Program-made: the position numbers and the translations under genes
Shown: in pieces, positions 17,901 to 25,437 of the stretch
Position numbering within the stretch: the first letter of the stretch is position 1
How the letters are laid out: each line of letters begins with the position of its first letter
Notes under the pieces: generated by a model
The model's database searches: none
What the model saw: only the letters and a program-made list of their open reading frames with translations
What the model was told of the DNA's origin: nothing
Source: Arthrobacter sp. M4
GTDB taxonomy: Bacteria; Actinomycetota; Actinomycetes; Actinomycetales; Micrococcaceae
DNA: 64,000 nt
Assembly (NCBI RefSeq): GCF_020251205.1
Contig: NZ_JAIWYX010000014.1
Span: forward strand, 1-64,000
Direction: 5' to 3'

Positions 17901-18720
17901 GGCCAGCGAGACAGTGGGTTCAGAGCGCCGCGTGAAATTGCGGGTCCTGGTTGATGCTTCCTCCATCGAGGTGTTCGGTGGAAACGGCACGGCTGCGATG
18001 ACGTCGCTGGTGTTCCCGGACCCGTCCTCCACAGGGCTGTCCTTTAGCGCCCAGGGAGGCACAGCAAGGATTGTCTCTGTGGCTGTACGGCAACTGGGCG
18101 ACGTCAGCCGACTCACCTCAGCGCCGCCGTCGAACCCATTGCCCCCGGCAGCAGGCACGGCCCGGCACAACCTCGGTACCTATACGGTGGTGCCCGGCGG
18201 GCGCTGGGAGAGCACGGGCGCGGGACTTGCCGGAACGTTCGACAAGGACTCCTCAGTCCTTACCCAAGGCACGTTTGCGAACGTCCGGGTCCAGGCGACA
18301 GTCCGCTTCGGCAGCGAACCCTACGCCGGAGCCATGCGCGGCCGGGAGTACGCTGAGCAGTACATTCCGGAACGCGGGTATGGCGGGGCCGGGTCCATCC
18401 TGCTGAGGTCGTCCGCGGATACCTCGAGCACCTACGCCGTGAACCTCGACCCGCAACTGCGCCTGGCAAGGGTGTTCAAGGTGGTCAATGGTGTGTTCGA
18501 CCCGACCACAAGCATCATCGCCAGCGTCCCCGTAGCACTGAGCCACGGGGTGAGCTATGCCGTCGATGCTTCGGTGCTGGAGAATCGCATCACCCTATCC
18601 GTCGACGGCACGCAGCTCATCGACGTCACGGATACCCAGTTCTCGTCCGGACATGTAGGCGTCAACGTCTTCGACGGCCGCGCGGCCTACCAAGACGTGA
18701 CCGTGACTGCGCTCCCGTAG
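14971..18720 (+). CDS. Secreted multidomain GH32 fructan hydrolase (levanase/inulinase-like)
   Basis: The 1249-residue protein has a Sec signal peptide (MSKRMVSRITAAVLSIGVLG, cleavage after VLA at ~31). Three concanavalin/LamG-like modules follow (about residues 45-215, 220-385 and 390-545), each with strands such as LLFRASADATTGYATTIDP and a closing SSGHVGLHAYNGTVAF. The GH32 catalytic module starts at ~555 with SSDPNG (nucleophile Asp570), FRDPK (Asp694) and WECPDF (Glu745), followed by a GH32 C-terminal sandwich. A fourth LamG-like module fills ~1060-1249. No cell-wall sorting signal is present. It should attack extracellular fructan, supplying the ABC importer; levan versus inulin preference cannot be told. 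Confidence 0.88.
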   Translation: MSKRMVSRITAAVLSIGVLGGSTVIAPAVLAEPAVALGGGGPITLDSTTSPVPDVVGVTGAWTRTAQGGYTAAAQAEQNIAAISEQLVDGTARYTAQVTVDGGTPFGVGALLFRASADATTGYATTIDPNLDRVRLFDLATGQDVATPASVPLNVGQPYSVDVHVDGSRIYVAVDGVARIDVTDHRYSSGHVGLHAYNGTVAFGPPSVRNVDSTVTGWTIPVSAGGPAPGQWSATSTGLRGTAPADTNIRTVATDQAPADTDFTADVQVKSTFGVGTLLLRSNAEATAEYAVEVDPNAGRLRLYRIGDNTTLGTFATSIQLNKVYRLRVTAVGNQLAAYWQTDFLDRNGYMPVITATDSTHAAGHVGLGAYNGTAVFQGMTLKGLVSPLQGWRTAAGSWEPDVLGLRGTAVAGDAVRFLSAAASDVVASLDVTATAPATAAVVVRSNPDGSGGTELRINPGAGTVMLRDRGTGGTLVSGTIPADSFAGQSVPGQANRVQITVRGTQASVLINGRTAVEGPAGSATGTGFALLASGTAFFQNVRADAVEDFMNGLYQPGYHYSQQSGTSSDPNGLVYFDGEYHLFHQDRGRWAHAVSSDLLHWKQLPIALPHLAAGESWSGSAVVDAANASGLFAGQAGGGLVAFYTSFNHDAANGNQSIRAAYSRDHGRSWQLAQSPPVVENPGGPNGNWDFRDPKVTWDAASGKWVMVVAAYDNIRFYTSTDLLNWTFTSAFGYGAWVRGGVWECPDFFSMPVEGQPGVSRWVLYWSTGASRATNGSAAQYVTGTWNGTSFSPDVPAGTVLQADYGRDFYAAMSFFGAPNGRRIMIGWMSNWDYAFSPPTGRWNGQLSIPRELKLVDVPGLGLRLSQEPVPELASIRSSEWLASDVSVDPGSPNPLAASSGRSFELEAEVGIPASGGAASFAFGLRKGNGSTGNQETLVRFDAGAGTMTLDRGLSGREDFTRYFAGSAADNSSAPWASETVGSERRVKLRVLVDASSIEVFGGNGTAAMTSLVFPDPSSTGLSFSAQGGTARIVSVAVRQLGDVSRLTSAPPSNPLPPAAGTARHNLGTYTVVPGGRWESTGAGLAGTFDKDSSVLTQGTFANVRVQATVRFGSEPYAGAMRGREYAEQYIPERGYGGAGSILLRSSADTSSTYAVNLDPQLRLARVFKVVNGVFDPTTSIIASVPVALSHGVSYAVDASVLENRITLSVDGTQLIDVTDTQFSSGHVGVNVFDGRAAYQDVTVTALP

Positions 18721-18726
18721 GCCGTG

Positions 18727-18750
18727 ACTCGCTCACCGAGGTGAGCGAGT
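18727..18750. terminator. Hairpin at the end of the fructan operon
   Basis: ACTCGCTCACC and GGTGAGCGAGT form a perfect 11-bp stem with a 2-base gap (in practice a 9-10 bp stem and 4-6 base loop), seven bases after the levanase stop. No T-run follows, as is common in actinobacteria. It lies between convergent genes. Confidence 0.5.
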
Positions 18751-18793
18751 GCGGCCAGGGAGCGGGCGCGGCCAGGGAGCGGGCGCGGCCAGG
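18751..18793. repeat. 17-bp direct repeats
   Basis: GCGGCCAGGGAGCGGGC occurs twice head to tail (18751-18767, 18768-18784), with a partial third copy, in the convergent intergenic space before ptsH. No function is apparent. Confidence 0.8.
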
Positions 18794-18807
18794 CGAGCGC
18801 CGGCACG

Positions 18808-19086
18808 TTAGACCGCGTCGAGGTCTGTTTCCAGCAGGGTAACCAGTGCGTCGAGGGCGGCGTCGGCGCCGTCGCCCTCGGCCCGCAGCACCACCACGTC
18901 TCCTCTCTCGGCGCCGAGCGTCATAAGGGACAGGATGCTGGCGGCGTCGACGGCGTCGTCTTCGGGTTCGCCAACTTTGGCGATGGTGACCTCAACCGGT
19001 TGCTCGCCGGCGGCCTCGGCAAAGAGGGCCGCCGGACGCGCGTGGAGACCGGAGCGGCTGGCAATAGTGGCTGTGCGTTCGGGCAT
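18808..19086 (-). CDS. ptsH: Phosphocarrier protein HPr
   Basis: The 92-residue protein carries the active-site motif SRSGLHARPAALF with His15 at the canonical position. The ILSLMTLGAERGDVVVLRAEG region matches the central helix around the Ser46 site and the last strands of HPr. It passes phosphate from enzyme I to EIIA domains such as that of MtlA encoded nearby. It lies 33 bp downstream of ptsI on the same strand, in the reverse of the usual ptsHI order. Confidence 0.95.
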   Translation of the reverse strand: MPERTATIASRSGLHARPAALFAEAAGEQPVEVTIAKVGEPEDDAVDAASILSLMTLGAERGDVVVLRAEGDGADAALDALVTLLETDLDAV

Positions 19087-19119
19087 TGTGGTGGTTCTCC
19101 TAGTGCGAATTTGCGGGGT

Positions 19120-20817
19120 TTAAAGGCCGAGTTCGTCGAGCACGGGAAGCTTTGCGCGCACCCAGGCACGGGCTTCCTCGGCACCCGGCGCGGACAGTGC
19201 CAGGCGGGCCAGTTCCTGGGCGTCCGCCAGGGTGACGGTCTTGAGGACCGCGGCGACGGCGGCAAGCGAGCGCGCGGTCATGGACAGCGTGGACACGCCC
19301 AACCCAACAAGCACGACGGCGAGGGCAGGGTCCGCGGCCGCCTCGCCGCAAACGCCAACCGGCTTGACGGTACCGGTCTCCGCCGACGCCTCAATGGAAC
19401 CGACAACGGAGAGCTGCACGAGCCGCAGCACTGCGGGCTGCCACGGTGTGTTCAATTCGGCCAGGGGGCCAAGCTGGCGGTCGGCAGCCATGGCGTACTG
19501 AGTAAGGTCGTTGGTGCCCAGCGAAGCGAAATTGACGTTCCTTAGGACGGACCCCGCGGTGAGCGCGGCCGACGGGACCTCCACCATCACGCCGGGCGTC
19601 TGGATGCCCGCGGCCTGGCACAGCGACGCGAAGCGGGCAGCTTCCGCGGCCGTGGAAATCATCGGGGCCATCACCCACACATCGGCTTCGGACGCGGCGG
19701 CAGCCTGCGCCACCGCGAAAAGCTGGCGCTCCAGCACCCCGGGCGTGGTCCAGTCGGTCCGGTAACCCCGAACACCCAGGGCAGGGTTGGGTTCCGTAGC
19801 GTCGGTGAGAAACGGCAAGGGCTTGTCCGCACCGGCATCAAGAGTGCGCAGGACAACCTTCTTGCCGGGGAACGCGTCGAAAACTGCCTTGTACGCGGCC
19901 GACTGTTCTTCCACGGAGGGCTCGGTATCGCGCTCCAGGAAGCAGAACTCGGTTCGGAACAGCCCAACTCCCTGGGCCCCGAGCGCGGCAGCCGCCGTCG
20001 CATCCTTGGCGCCGCCCACATTGGCGAGCAGCGGCACCAAGTGGCCATCCGCCGTCGTACCGTTTCCGTCAAAAGCGCTCAGTGCGGCAGCGTTGTCCGC
20101 CCAGGCCTGCGCGGCTTCCTGCTGTTCCGCACCAGGGTCAAGGACGACGAGTCCGGCGGCGCCGTCCACGTACACTTCGGCGCCGTCGGGTATCTGCTCC
20201 ACACCACGGGCAGCAACCATGGCGGGCAGTCCCAATGATCGGGCGATGATTGCGGTGTGCGACTGCGGCCCGCCCCCGGATGTCACCAACGCCAGCACCT
20301 TGGCGGGATCAAGCGTCGCGGTGTCAGCCGGAGCCAAATCTTCCGCCACAAGGATGAACGGCGTGTCCGACGTCGGGATGCCGGGCGCGGGGACGCCGCG
20401 CAGTTCCGCGACAATCCGGGCGCGCACATCCAGGATGTCCGCGGCACGCTCGGCCATGTAGCCGCCCAGGTTGTGCAGCATCTCCGACACCGAAGCGCCA
20501 GCTTCCCAGATGGCCCGCTCCGCCGACGTTCCGGCGTTGATGAGCTTGACCGCCGACTTCAGCAGCATGGCGTCCTTCGCCATCAAAGCCGTCGCCTCCA
20601 GGACAGCTTTGCCGTCCCCGCTCGCCATAGCGGCTCGCTCTTTGAGGTTGTTGTGTACGACGCCGGCAGCCGCCTTAAGCGCGGCGGCTGCGGTTTCCGG
20701 GCTGGTGTCCGCAGCCAGGCGCTCGCCGGCGGGTGGCTCGCTCACTGGGTGCGGCATATGGCGGATGGTCCCGATGATGCGTCCGGGGCTGACGCCCACT
20801 CCTGGGAGATTCTGCAC
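19120..20817 (-). CDS. ptsI: PTS enzyme I (PEP-protein phosphotransferase)
   Basis: Starting from GTG 20817 (GAGGA 7 bases upstream) the 565-residue product begins MQNLPGVGVSPGRIIGTIRH, as enzyme I proteins do. The phosphohistidine is in GGGPQSHTAIIARSLGLPAM (His187). The PEP-binding barrel carries GVGLFRTEFCFL, the signature VEVPSAALTA and the VCGEAAADP Cys motif near the end. Length is typical. The frame is open further upstream to 21003, but that part is the CA-repeat leader and not protein-like. It feeds HPr and MtlA. The promoter at 21007-21035 is overlapped by a TetR palindrome. Confidence 0.95.
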   Translation of the reverse strand: MQNLPGVGVSPGRIIGTIRHMPHPVSEPPAGERLAADTSPETAAAALKAAAGVVHNNLKERAAMASGDGKAVLEATALMAKDAMLLKSAVKLINAGTSAERAIWEAGASVSEMLHNLGGYMAERAADILDVRARIVAELRGVPAPGIPTSDTPFILVAEDLAPADTATLDPAKVLALVTSGGGPQSHTAIIARSLGLPAMVAARGVEQIPDGAEVYVDGAAGLVVLDPGAEQQEAAQAWADNAAALSAFDGNGTTADGHLVPLLANVGGAKDATAAAALGAQGVGLFRTEFCFLERDTEPSVEEQSAAYKAVFDAFPGKKVVLRTLDAGADKPLPFLTDATEPNPALGVRGYRTDWTTPGVLERQLFAVAQAAAASEADVWVMAPMISTAAEAARFASLCQAAGIQTPGVMVEVPSAALTAGSVLRNVNFASLGTNDLTQYAMAADRQLGPLAELNTPWQPAVLRLVQLSVVGSIEASAETGTVKPVGVCGEAAADPALAVVLVGLGVSTLSMTARSLAAVAAVLKTVTLADAQELARLALSAPGAEEARAWVRAKLPVLDELGL

Positions 20818-20945
20818 TGAAGGTCCTCGGTTCTGTGGATTGAGTTCTGTGGATTGGGTTCTGCGGTGTGGGTTGTGCGGTGTGGGTTCTGCGGTTGGGT
20901 TCGTAGTTCTGCGGTGCGGGTTGTCGTGGATATGTGCTGTGTTGG
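20818..20945 (-). repeat. C/A-rich, U-poor repetitive leader of ptsI
   Basis: Read on the minus strand this leader is built from ACCGCAGAACCCA/ATCCACAGAACTCA-like units and has very few T residues. It mirrors the thymine-free leader of the lacI operon in composition, although the unit differs. Its length fits a 5' UTR of about 180 nt from the predicted promoter. A frame is open through it in phase with ptsI, which is a by-product of lacking stop codons in CA-rich DNA. Confidence 0.65.
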
Positions 20946-21006
20946 TGCTGGGATTTCGCGGACGGCGTGCGGCGGCGCATGCCGTCGTGAACAAGTGCTG
21001 CAAAAA

Positions 21007-21042
21007 ATTATGCTGTGAGCCAGTTCATATAGCAACGCTATA
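21007..21042. promoter_or_regulatory. ptsI promoter (minus strand) overlapped by a TetR-type palindrome
   Basis: On the minus strand TTGCTA (21035-21030), a 17-bp spacer and CATAAT (21012-21007) form a good promoter directed at ptsI. The inverted repeat TATAGC-AAC-GCTATA at 21028-21042 covers the -35 box and lies 19 bp before the divergent TetR gene. The regulator at 21061 is the obvious candidate ligand, controlling both itself and ptsI-ptsH (inference). Confidence 0.6.
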
Positions 21043-21060
21043 GGTGCTAGGGTAGCGGCT

Positions 21061-21783
21061 ATGGGTTTCGATGACCAGCTCCCGCCAAAGACACGGCTGC
21101 TTCGCGCGGCGGCCGAGTTGCTGGCAAATTCGGAGGGGTCAGCGGTTTCCACGCGCCAGATCACCAAGCTTGCGGGGGTCACGGCGCCCACGCTCTACCA
21201 CCACTTCGGAACCAAGGAAGGTCTGTTCGACGCGGTCGTATCAGCCGGCTTTGAGGAGTACGTGGCAGGGGAGCGGGATTTTGCACCTTCCGGGGAACCC
21301 CTGGAGGACGTAAGGCGAATGTGGGACAACCACGTGCGCTTTGGGCTCACGCAGCCTCACCTCTATTTGGTGATGTTCGGCAATATCCGCCCCGAAAGTC
21401 GCCCGAGCATCGTTGCCGATGCCGAGGCGCTAATGGAGGAGATGCTGAACAAGGCCGCGGCATCGGGCCAACTCAACGTGGCTCCCCGCGAAGCTGCCAG
21501 GAGCATCCTGGCAGCAAACGTCGGCGTCACGCTCATGCTGATCGCAGAACCGGTGGAAGACCGGAACCTCGAGCTCTCAACGATGACCCGGGATTCCATG
21601 ATTTCCGCCGTGTCCACGGACAAAGCCCGTGGAGCCGCAACGGGAGACGCCGGCAAGTCTTCCGTCGTCGTTGCGGCCATCGCCCTGAATGCGGCACTGC
21701 AGGCCTCCCATTCGGACCAACTCTCCAGCTCGGAACTGAAGCTGTTCCTTGAGTGGCTTCACCGAATCTCCAGCAGCTCCTAA
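21061..21783 (+). CDS. TetR-family regulator of the PTS/mannitol locus
   Basis: The 240-residue protein has an N-terminal TetR DNA-binding domain (KTRLLRAAAELLANSEGSAVSTRQITKLAGVTAPTLYHHFGTKEGLFDA as positions ~11-58) and a C-terminal helical ligand domain of unknown specificity. It is divergent from ptsI and 67 bp upstream of mtlA, so it probably controls PTS sugar uptake. Mannitol systems elsewhere use MtlR or DeoR-type proteins, so a TetR protein is noteworthy. No clear ribosome site is seen. Confidence 0.88.
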   Translation: MGFDDQLPPKTRLLRAAAELLANSEGSAVSTRQITKLAGVTAPTLYHHFGTKEGLFDAVVSAGFEEYVAGERDFAPSGEPLEDVRRMWDNHVRFGLTQPHLYLVMFGNIRPESRPSIVADAEALMEEMLNKAAASGQLNVAPREAARSILAANVGVTLMLIAEPVEDRNLELSTMTRDSMISAVSTDKARGAATGDAGKSSVVVAAIALNAALQASHSDQLSSSELKLFLEWLHRISSSS

Positions 21784-21795
21784 GGCTGCAATTTC

Positions 21796-21809
21796 TCGAT
21801 CTATATCGA
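21796..21809. promoter_or_regulatory. Inverted repeat between the TetR gene and mtlA
   Basis: TCGAT-CTAT-ATCGA forms a 5-bp-arm palindrome 41 bp before mtlA. It could be a second operator or a weak transcript end; the sequence is not the same as the 21028-21042 palindrome. Confidence 0.35.
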
Positions 21810-21850
21810 ACTGACCCCGCGCCGCAGCGGGACACACGTTAGGAATACAC

Positions 21851-23905
21851 ATGGCAACAGAGACAGTTGCAAAACCGCGCACCAGCCTGCGCGTCGGTGT
21901 CCAGAAGTTCGGAACATTCCTCTCCGGCATGATCATGCCCAACATTGGTGCATTCATTGCCTGGGGCATTATCACCGCGCTCTTCATCAAGACTGGTTGG
22001 GTGCCCGTCCCCGAACTCGGTGGCTTCGGCAACAACGCCGCCGGTACGCCAAACGTGGGCCTTGTTGGGCCCATGATCACGTACCTGCTGCCGCTCCTGA
22101 TTGCCTACACCGGCGGAAAGATGGTCTACGACGTCCGGGGTGGCGTGGTGGGTGCCATCGGTACGATGGGCGTGATTATTGGTGCCGGTATCCCCATGTT
22201 CATTGGCGCAATGATCATGGGTCCGCTAGGCGGCTGGACCATGAAGCACATCGACGCGATCTGGCACGGGAAGATCCGACCCGGCTTCGAAATGCTGGTC
22301 AACAACTTCTCCGCCGGTATTTGGGGCGCGCTCCTGGCACTGCTCGGCTTCTTCGGCATCTCCCCTGTGGTCCAGGCCTTCAGCCAGGCCGCGGGCAACT
22401 TCGTCCAGTTCCTGGTCCACAACGGCCTGCTGCCCCTGACGTCCCTGTTCATTGAACCTGCCAAGGTGCTCTTCCTCAACAACGCCATCAACCACGGTGT
22501 CCTGACCCCGTTGGGCATTCAGCAGTCGCTGGAGCAGGGCAAGTCCATCCTGTTCCTGCTCGAAGCCAACCCCGGACCAGGTTTCGGCATCCTGCTGGCG
22601 TACATGTTCTTCGGCCGCGGGGCTGCCAAGGCATCGGCTCCCGGTGCAGCCATCATTCAATTCCTCGGTGGTATCCACGAGATCTACTTCCCATACGTCC
22701 TGATGCGCCCGCTGCTGATCGTGGCTGCGATCGGAGGTGGCATGACGGGTATCGCTACCCTGGCCATCACGGGTTCGGGGCTCGTGGCTCCGGCCGCTCC
22801 GGGATCCATCTTCGCGGTGATTGCGCAAACCTCCCGCGACAGCTACGTCGGGGTCATCCTCGCTGTGGTGCTCGCGGCAACAGTTTCCTTTGTGATTGCC
22901 TCGGTGATCCTCCGGACGTCACGTAGCCGCGAAACTGAAGAGGACCTCCTCGTGGCCACCAGCCGCATGGAGGAGATGAAGGGTAAGAAGAGTTCCGTTG
23001 CTTCCGCACTGGTTGGTGCGGGCGGTGGTACCGCTGTACTGACCCGCCCCATCGAGAACATCGTCTTCGCCTGCGACGCCGGTATGGGCTCCAGCGCGAT
23101 GGGCGCCTCCGTCCTGCGCAACAAGATCAAGGCAGCCGGCTACCCAAGCGTCAATGTCACCAACTCCGCTATTGCCAGCCTGAAGGACAGCTATGACGTA
23201 GTCGTGTCGCACCAGGACCTGACCGAACGGGCCCGGCAGGCAACCGCAAGCGCCGTGCACGTATCTGTGGACAACTTCATGAACAGCCCGCGCTACGACG
23301 AGATCGTGGAAATGGTGAAGTCCAGCCACGAGGGCGGGGCTGGCGTTGGAACGGCCGAAGCTGTTGCGCCCGCTGCCGGAGTGGCTGCCGGGGCCGCCGT
23401 AGCAGGCGGCGCACCTGCTGCGCCTGTTGCCGGTGGAGCACATGTTGCCGGGGCGCCGGCCACAGCAACCGCAAAGGACGTCCTGCGTCCGGACAGCATC
23501 GTCCTGAACGGTACCGCCACGGATCGTGACTCGGCGATCGATGAAGCGGGCCAGCTGCTGCTGGCGCGTGGCGCCGTCGACGAGGGCTACATCACTGCGA
23601 TGCACGAACGCGAGGAATCCGTCTCCACCTATATGGGCAGTTTCCTGGCCATCCCGCACGGCACCAACGCCGCCAAGGACCACATCAAGCACTCCGCGGT
23701 GTCGTTCATCCGCTACCCGAACGGCATCGACTGGGCCGGCAAGCAGGTCAAGTTCGTGGTTGGCGTGGCCGGACTGAACAACGAGCACCTGCACATCCTG
23801 TCCTCGATCGCCAAGATCTTCACGGACAAGGAACAGGTGGCGCAGCTGGAGCAGGCCCAGTCGGCCGACGAGATCCTGGCCCTGTTCGGAAAGGTCAACG
23901 CATAG
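21851..23905 (+). CDS. mtlA: PTS mannitol-specific enzyme EIICBA
   Basis: The 684-residue fused permease begins with the EIIC membrane domain (residues ~15-345: VQKFGTFLSGMIMPNIGAFI, GGIHEIYFPYVLMRP). EIIB follows (residues ~400-490, phosphocysteine Cys408 in IVFACDAGMGSSAMG). An Ala/Gly/Val/Pro-rich flexible linker (~500-545) leads to EIIA (residues ~548-684, phosphohistidine His603 in AIPHGTNAAKDH). It imports and phosphorylates mannitol to mannitol-1-phosphate, taking phosphate from HPr. It overlaps mtlD by one base. Confidence 0.95.
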   Translation: MATETVAKPRTSLRVGVQKFGTFLSGMIMPNIGAFIAWGIITALFIKTGWVPVPELGGFGNNAAGTPNVGLVGPMITYLLPLLIAYTGGKMVYDVRGGVVGAIGTMGVIIGAGIPMFIGAMIMGPLGGWTMKHIDAIWHGKIRPGFEMLVNNFSAGIWGALLALLGFFGISPVVQAFSQAAGNFVQFLVHNGLLPLTSLFIEPAKVLFLNNAINHGVLTPLGIQQSLEQGKSILFLLEANPGPGFGILLAYMFFGRGAAKASAPGAAIIQFLGGIHEIYFPYVLMRPLLIVAAIGGGMTGIATLAITGSGLVAPAAPGSIFAVIAQTSRDSYVGVILAVVLAATVSFVIASVILRTSRSRETEEDLLVATSRMEEMKGKKSSVASALVGAGGGTAVLTRPIENIVFACDAGMGSSAMGASVLRNKIKAAGYPSVNVTNSAIASLKDSYDVVVSHQDLTERARQATASAVHVSVDNFMNSPRYDEIVEMVKSSHEGGAGVGTAEAVAPAAGVAAGAAVAGGAPAAPVAGGAHVAGAPATATAKDVLRPDSIVLNGTATDRDSAIDEAGQLLLARGAVDEGYITAMHEREESVSTYMGSFLAIPHGTNAAKDHIKHSAVSFIRYPNGIDWAGKQVKFVVGVAGLNNEHLHILSSIAKIFTDKEQVAQLEQAQSADEILALFGKVNA

Positions 23906-25053
23906 TGAAAGCAGTGCATTTCGGTGCAGGCAACATCGGCCGCGGCTTTGTGGGGCTCCTGCTCCACGAAGCCGGGTACGAGGTAGTGTTCGCCGACGTC
24001 GCTGACGCCTTGATCCACCAACTGGACGCGGCGGACAGCTACGAGGTCCACGAAGTGGGGGATCAGTCCGCGGTCAAAACCGTTGATAACTTCCGGGCGC
24101 TGAACTCGAGCACGCAGGAGGCCGCAGTCGTCGCGGAAATTTCAACGGCGGACGTGGTCACCACCGCGGTGGGTGCCAACATCCTGAAGTTCGTGGCTCC
24201 GGTGATCGCCCGCGGACTGGCCAGCCGGCCGGCGTCGTTGGCGCCTCTCCAGGTGATGGCGTGCGAGAACGCAATCAACGCCACCAACTTGCTGCGGTTC
24301 GAAATCGAGTCGGCCTGGGACAACGCGGCTGGCGAGCTGTCCGACGTCGCGGCCTTCGCCAACACCGCAGTGGACCGGATTGTTCCCAACCAAGAGCCAG
24401 GGCAGGGCTTGGACGTCACGGTGGAGACTTTCTACGAATGGGTGATCGACCGAACGCCGTTCGGGGATTCTGCACCGGTCATCCCCGGGGCGACGTTCGT
24501 GGATGAGCTGGGGCCGTACATCGAGCGGAAGCTGTTCACGGTGAACACAGGCCACGCTTCGGCCGCCTACTTTGGCTACGCTGCCGGGCTGGAGAAGATC
24601 TCCGAAGCCATGGCCGAGCCCGGAGTTGCTGGCAAAGTGCGTTCTGTGCTCGATGAGACCAAGCAGCTGCTCGTGGCTAAGCACGGCTTCCCGGAGCCTG
24701 AGCAGGAAGCCTACGTGCAGAAGATCCTGGGTCGTTTCAGCAACCCCTACTTGCCGGACACCGTTACGCGCGTGGGCCGCGCCCCGCTGCGGAAACTCGG
24801 CCGGCACGAGCGGTTTATCGGCCCCGCTGCGGAACTCGCGGAGCGTGGTGTCACCCCGGTGGCGTTGCTGGATGCGATTTCCGCTGCATTGAGGTTCGAC
24901 GACGGCAACGACGACGAAGCGGTGGAGCTCGCCCAGGTCCTGGCCGAGTCGGACGCAGCCGAAGCGACGGAGCGAATAACTGGCCTTGCGGACACGCATC
25001 CACTGTTCCCGCAGGTGCAGAAGCTGATCGAGGCGCGGCAGGCCGAGGCGTAA
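23905..25053 (+). CDS. mtlD: Mannitol-1-phosphate 5-dehydrogenase
   Basis: The 382-residue enzyme starts at GTG 23905, sharing one base with the mtlA stop (TAGTG). It opens with the NAD-binding MKAVHFGAGNIGRGFVGLLL and contains the family motif KLFTVNTGHASAAYFGY with catalytic Lys, plus the C-terminal helical domain (LGRFSNPYLPDTVTRVGR). It oxidises mannitol-1-phosphate to fructose-6-phosphate in the cytoplasm. Confidence 0.96.
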   Translation: MKAVHFGAGNIGRGFVGLLLHEAGYEVVFADVADALIHQLDAADSYEVHEVGDQSAVKTVDNFRALNSSTQEAAVVAEISTADVVTTAVGANILKFVAPVIARGLASRPASLAPLQVMACENAINATNLLRFEIESAWDNAAGELSDVAAFANTAVDRIVPNQEPGQGLDVTVETFYEWVIDRTPFGDSAPVIPGATFVDELGPYIERKLFTVNTGHASAAYFGYAAGLEKISEAMAEPGVAGKVRSVLDETKQLLVAKHGFPEPEQEAYVQKILGRFSNPYLPDTVTRVGRAPLRKLGRHERFIGPAAELAERGVTPVALLDAISAALRFDDGNDDEAVELAQVLAESDAAEATERITGLADTHPLFPQVQKLIEARQAEA

Positions 25054-25101
25054 GCCGTCACCGTCTCTCGCCAGAGTCCATAAAGTCACCAAGGCTTCGC
25101 A

Positions 25102-25156
25102 AGGACATAGGGGCCGTGCCCGCTTCGCGGTGCCCACCAGGCAGCCCCTATGTCCT
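25102..25156. terminator. Long-armed hairpin after mtlD
   Basis: AGGACATAGGGGC (25102-25114) and GCCCCTATGTCCT (25144-25156) form a perfect 13-bp stem with a 29-base loop about 50 bp past the mtlD stop. It probably ends the mtl transcript and perhaps the convergent small gene at 25191. Confidence 0.55.
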
Positions 25157-25190
25157 CGCTGGGCGTGTGTCCTCGCTGGGCTGCGCGGCT

Positions 25191-25373
25191 CTACTGTGCT
25201 GCCGTTGCAGCCTCGCGGGTTTCGACGTCGGCCATTGCTTTCAGCTCTGCCATGCGGGCTTGGTGCGGCGGGGACTTGCGAATCACGGCATAAGCAACGC
25301 CGAGGACGGCGAACCAGATCGGTGTGACCACGTCGAAGGCCGCACCAACGTCCTTGGCCGCGTGGAGCAGCAC
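25191..25373 (-). CDS. Small hypothetical membrane protein (about 60 aa)
   Basis: A minus-strand frame gives VLLHAAKDVGAAFDVVTPIW, FAVLGVAYAVIRKSPPHQAR and MAELKAMADVETREAATAAQ: one hydrophobic helix, then a basic stop-transfer and a charged amphipathic tail. The residue pattern looks genuine although no ribosome site is clear. The GTG at 25373 is the most plausible start. The frame remains open upstream under the GNAT gene. Function unknown. Confidence 0.5.
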   Translation of the reverse strand: MLLHAAKDVGAAFDVVTPIWFAVLGVAYAVIRKSPPHQARMAELKAMADVETREAATAAQ

Positions 25374-25437
25374 GCCGCCGCGGTCTGGGCAGTGCGATTT
25401 TGTGCCGCCAGAGCAAGGATTCTGGCAGGCTGGTGCC

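Noticed and set aside
20818..21003. In-frame N-terminal extension of enzyme I (MQHLFTTACAAARR...)
   Set aside because: Low-complexity CA-repeat translation; GTG 20817 with a proper ribosome site gives the normal enzyme I start.
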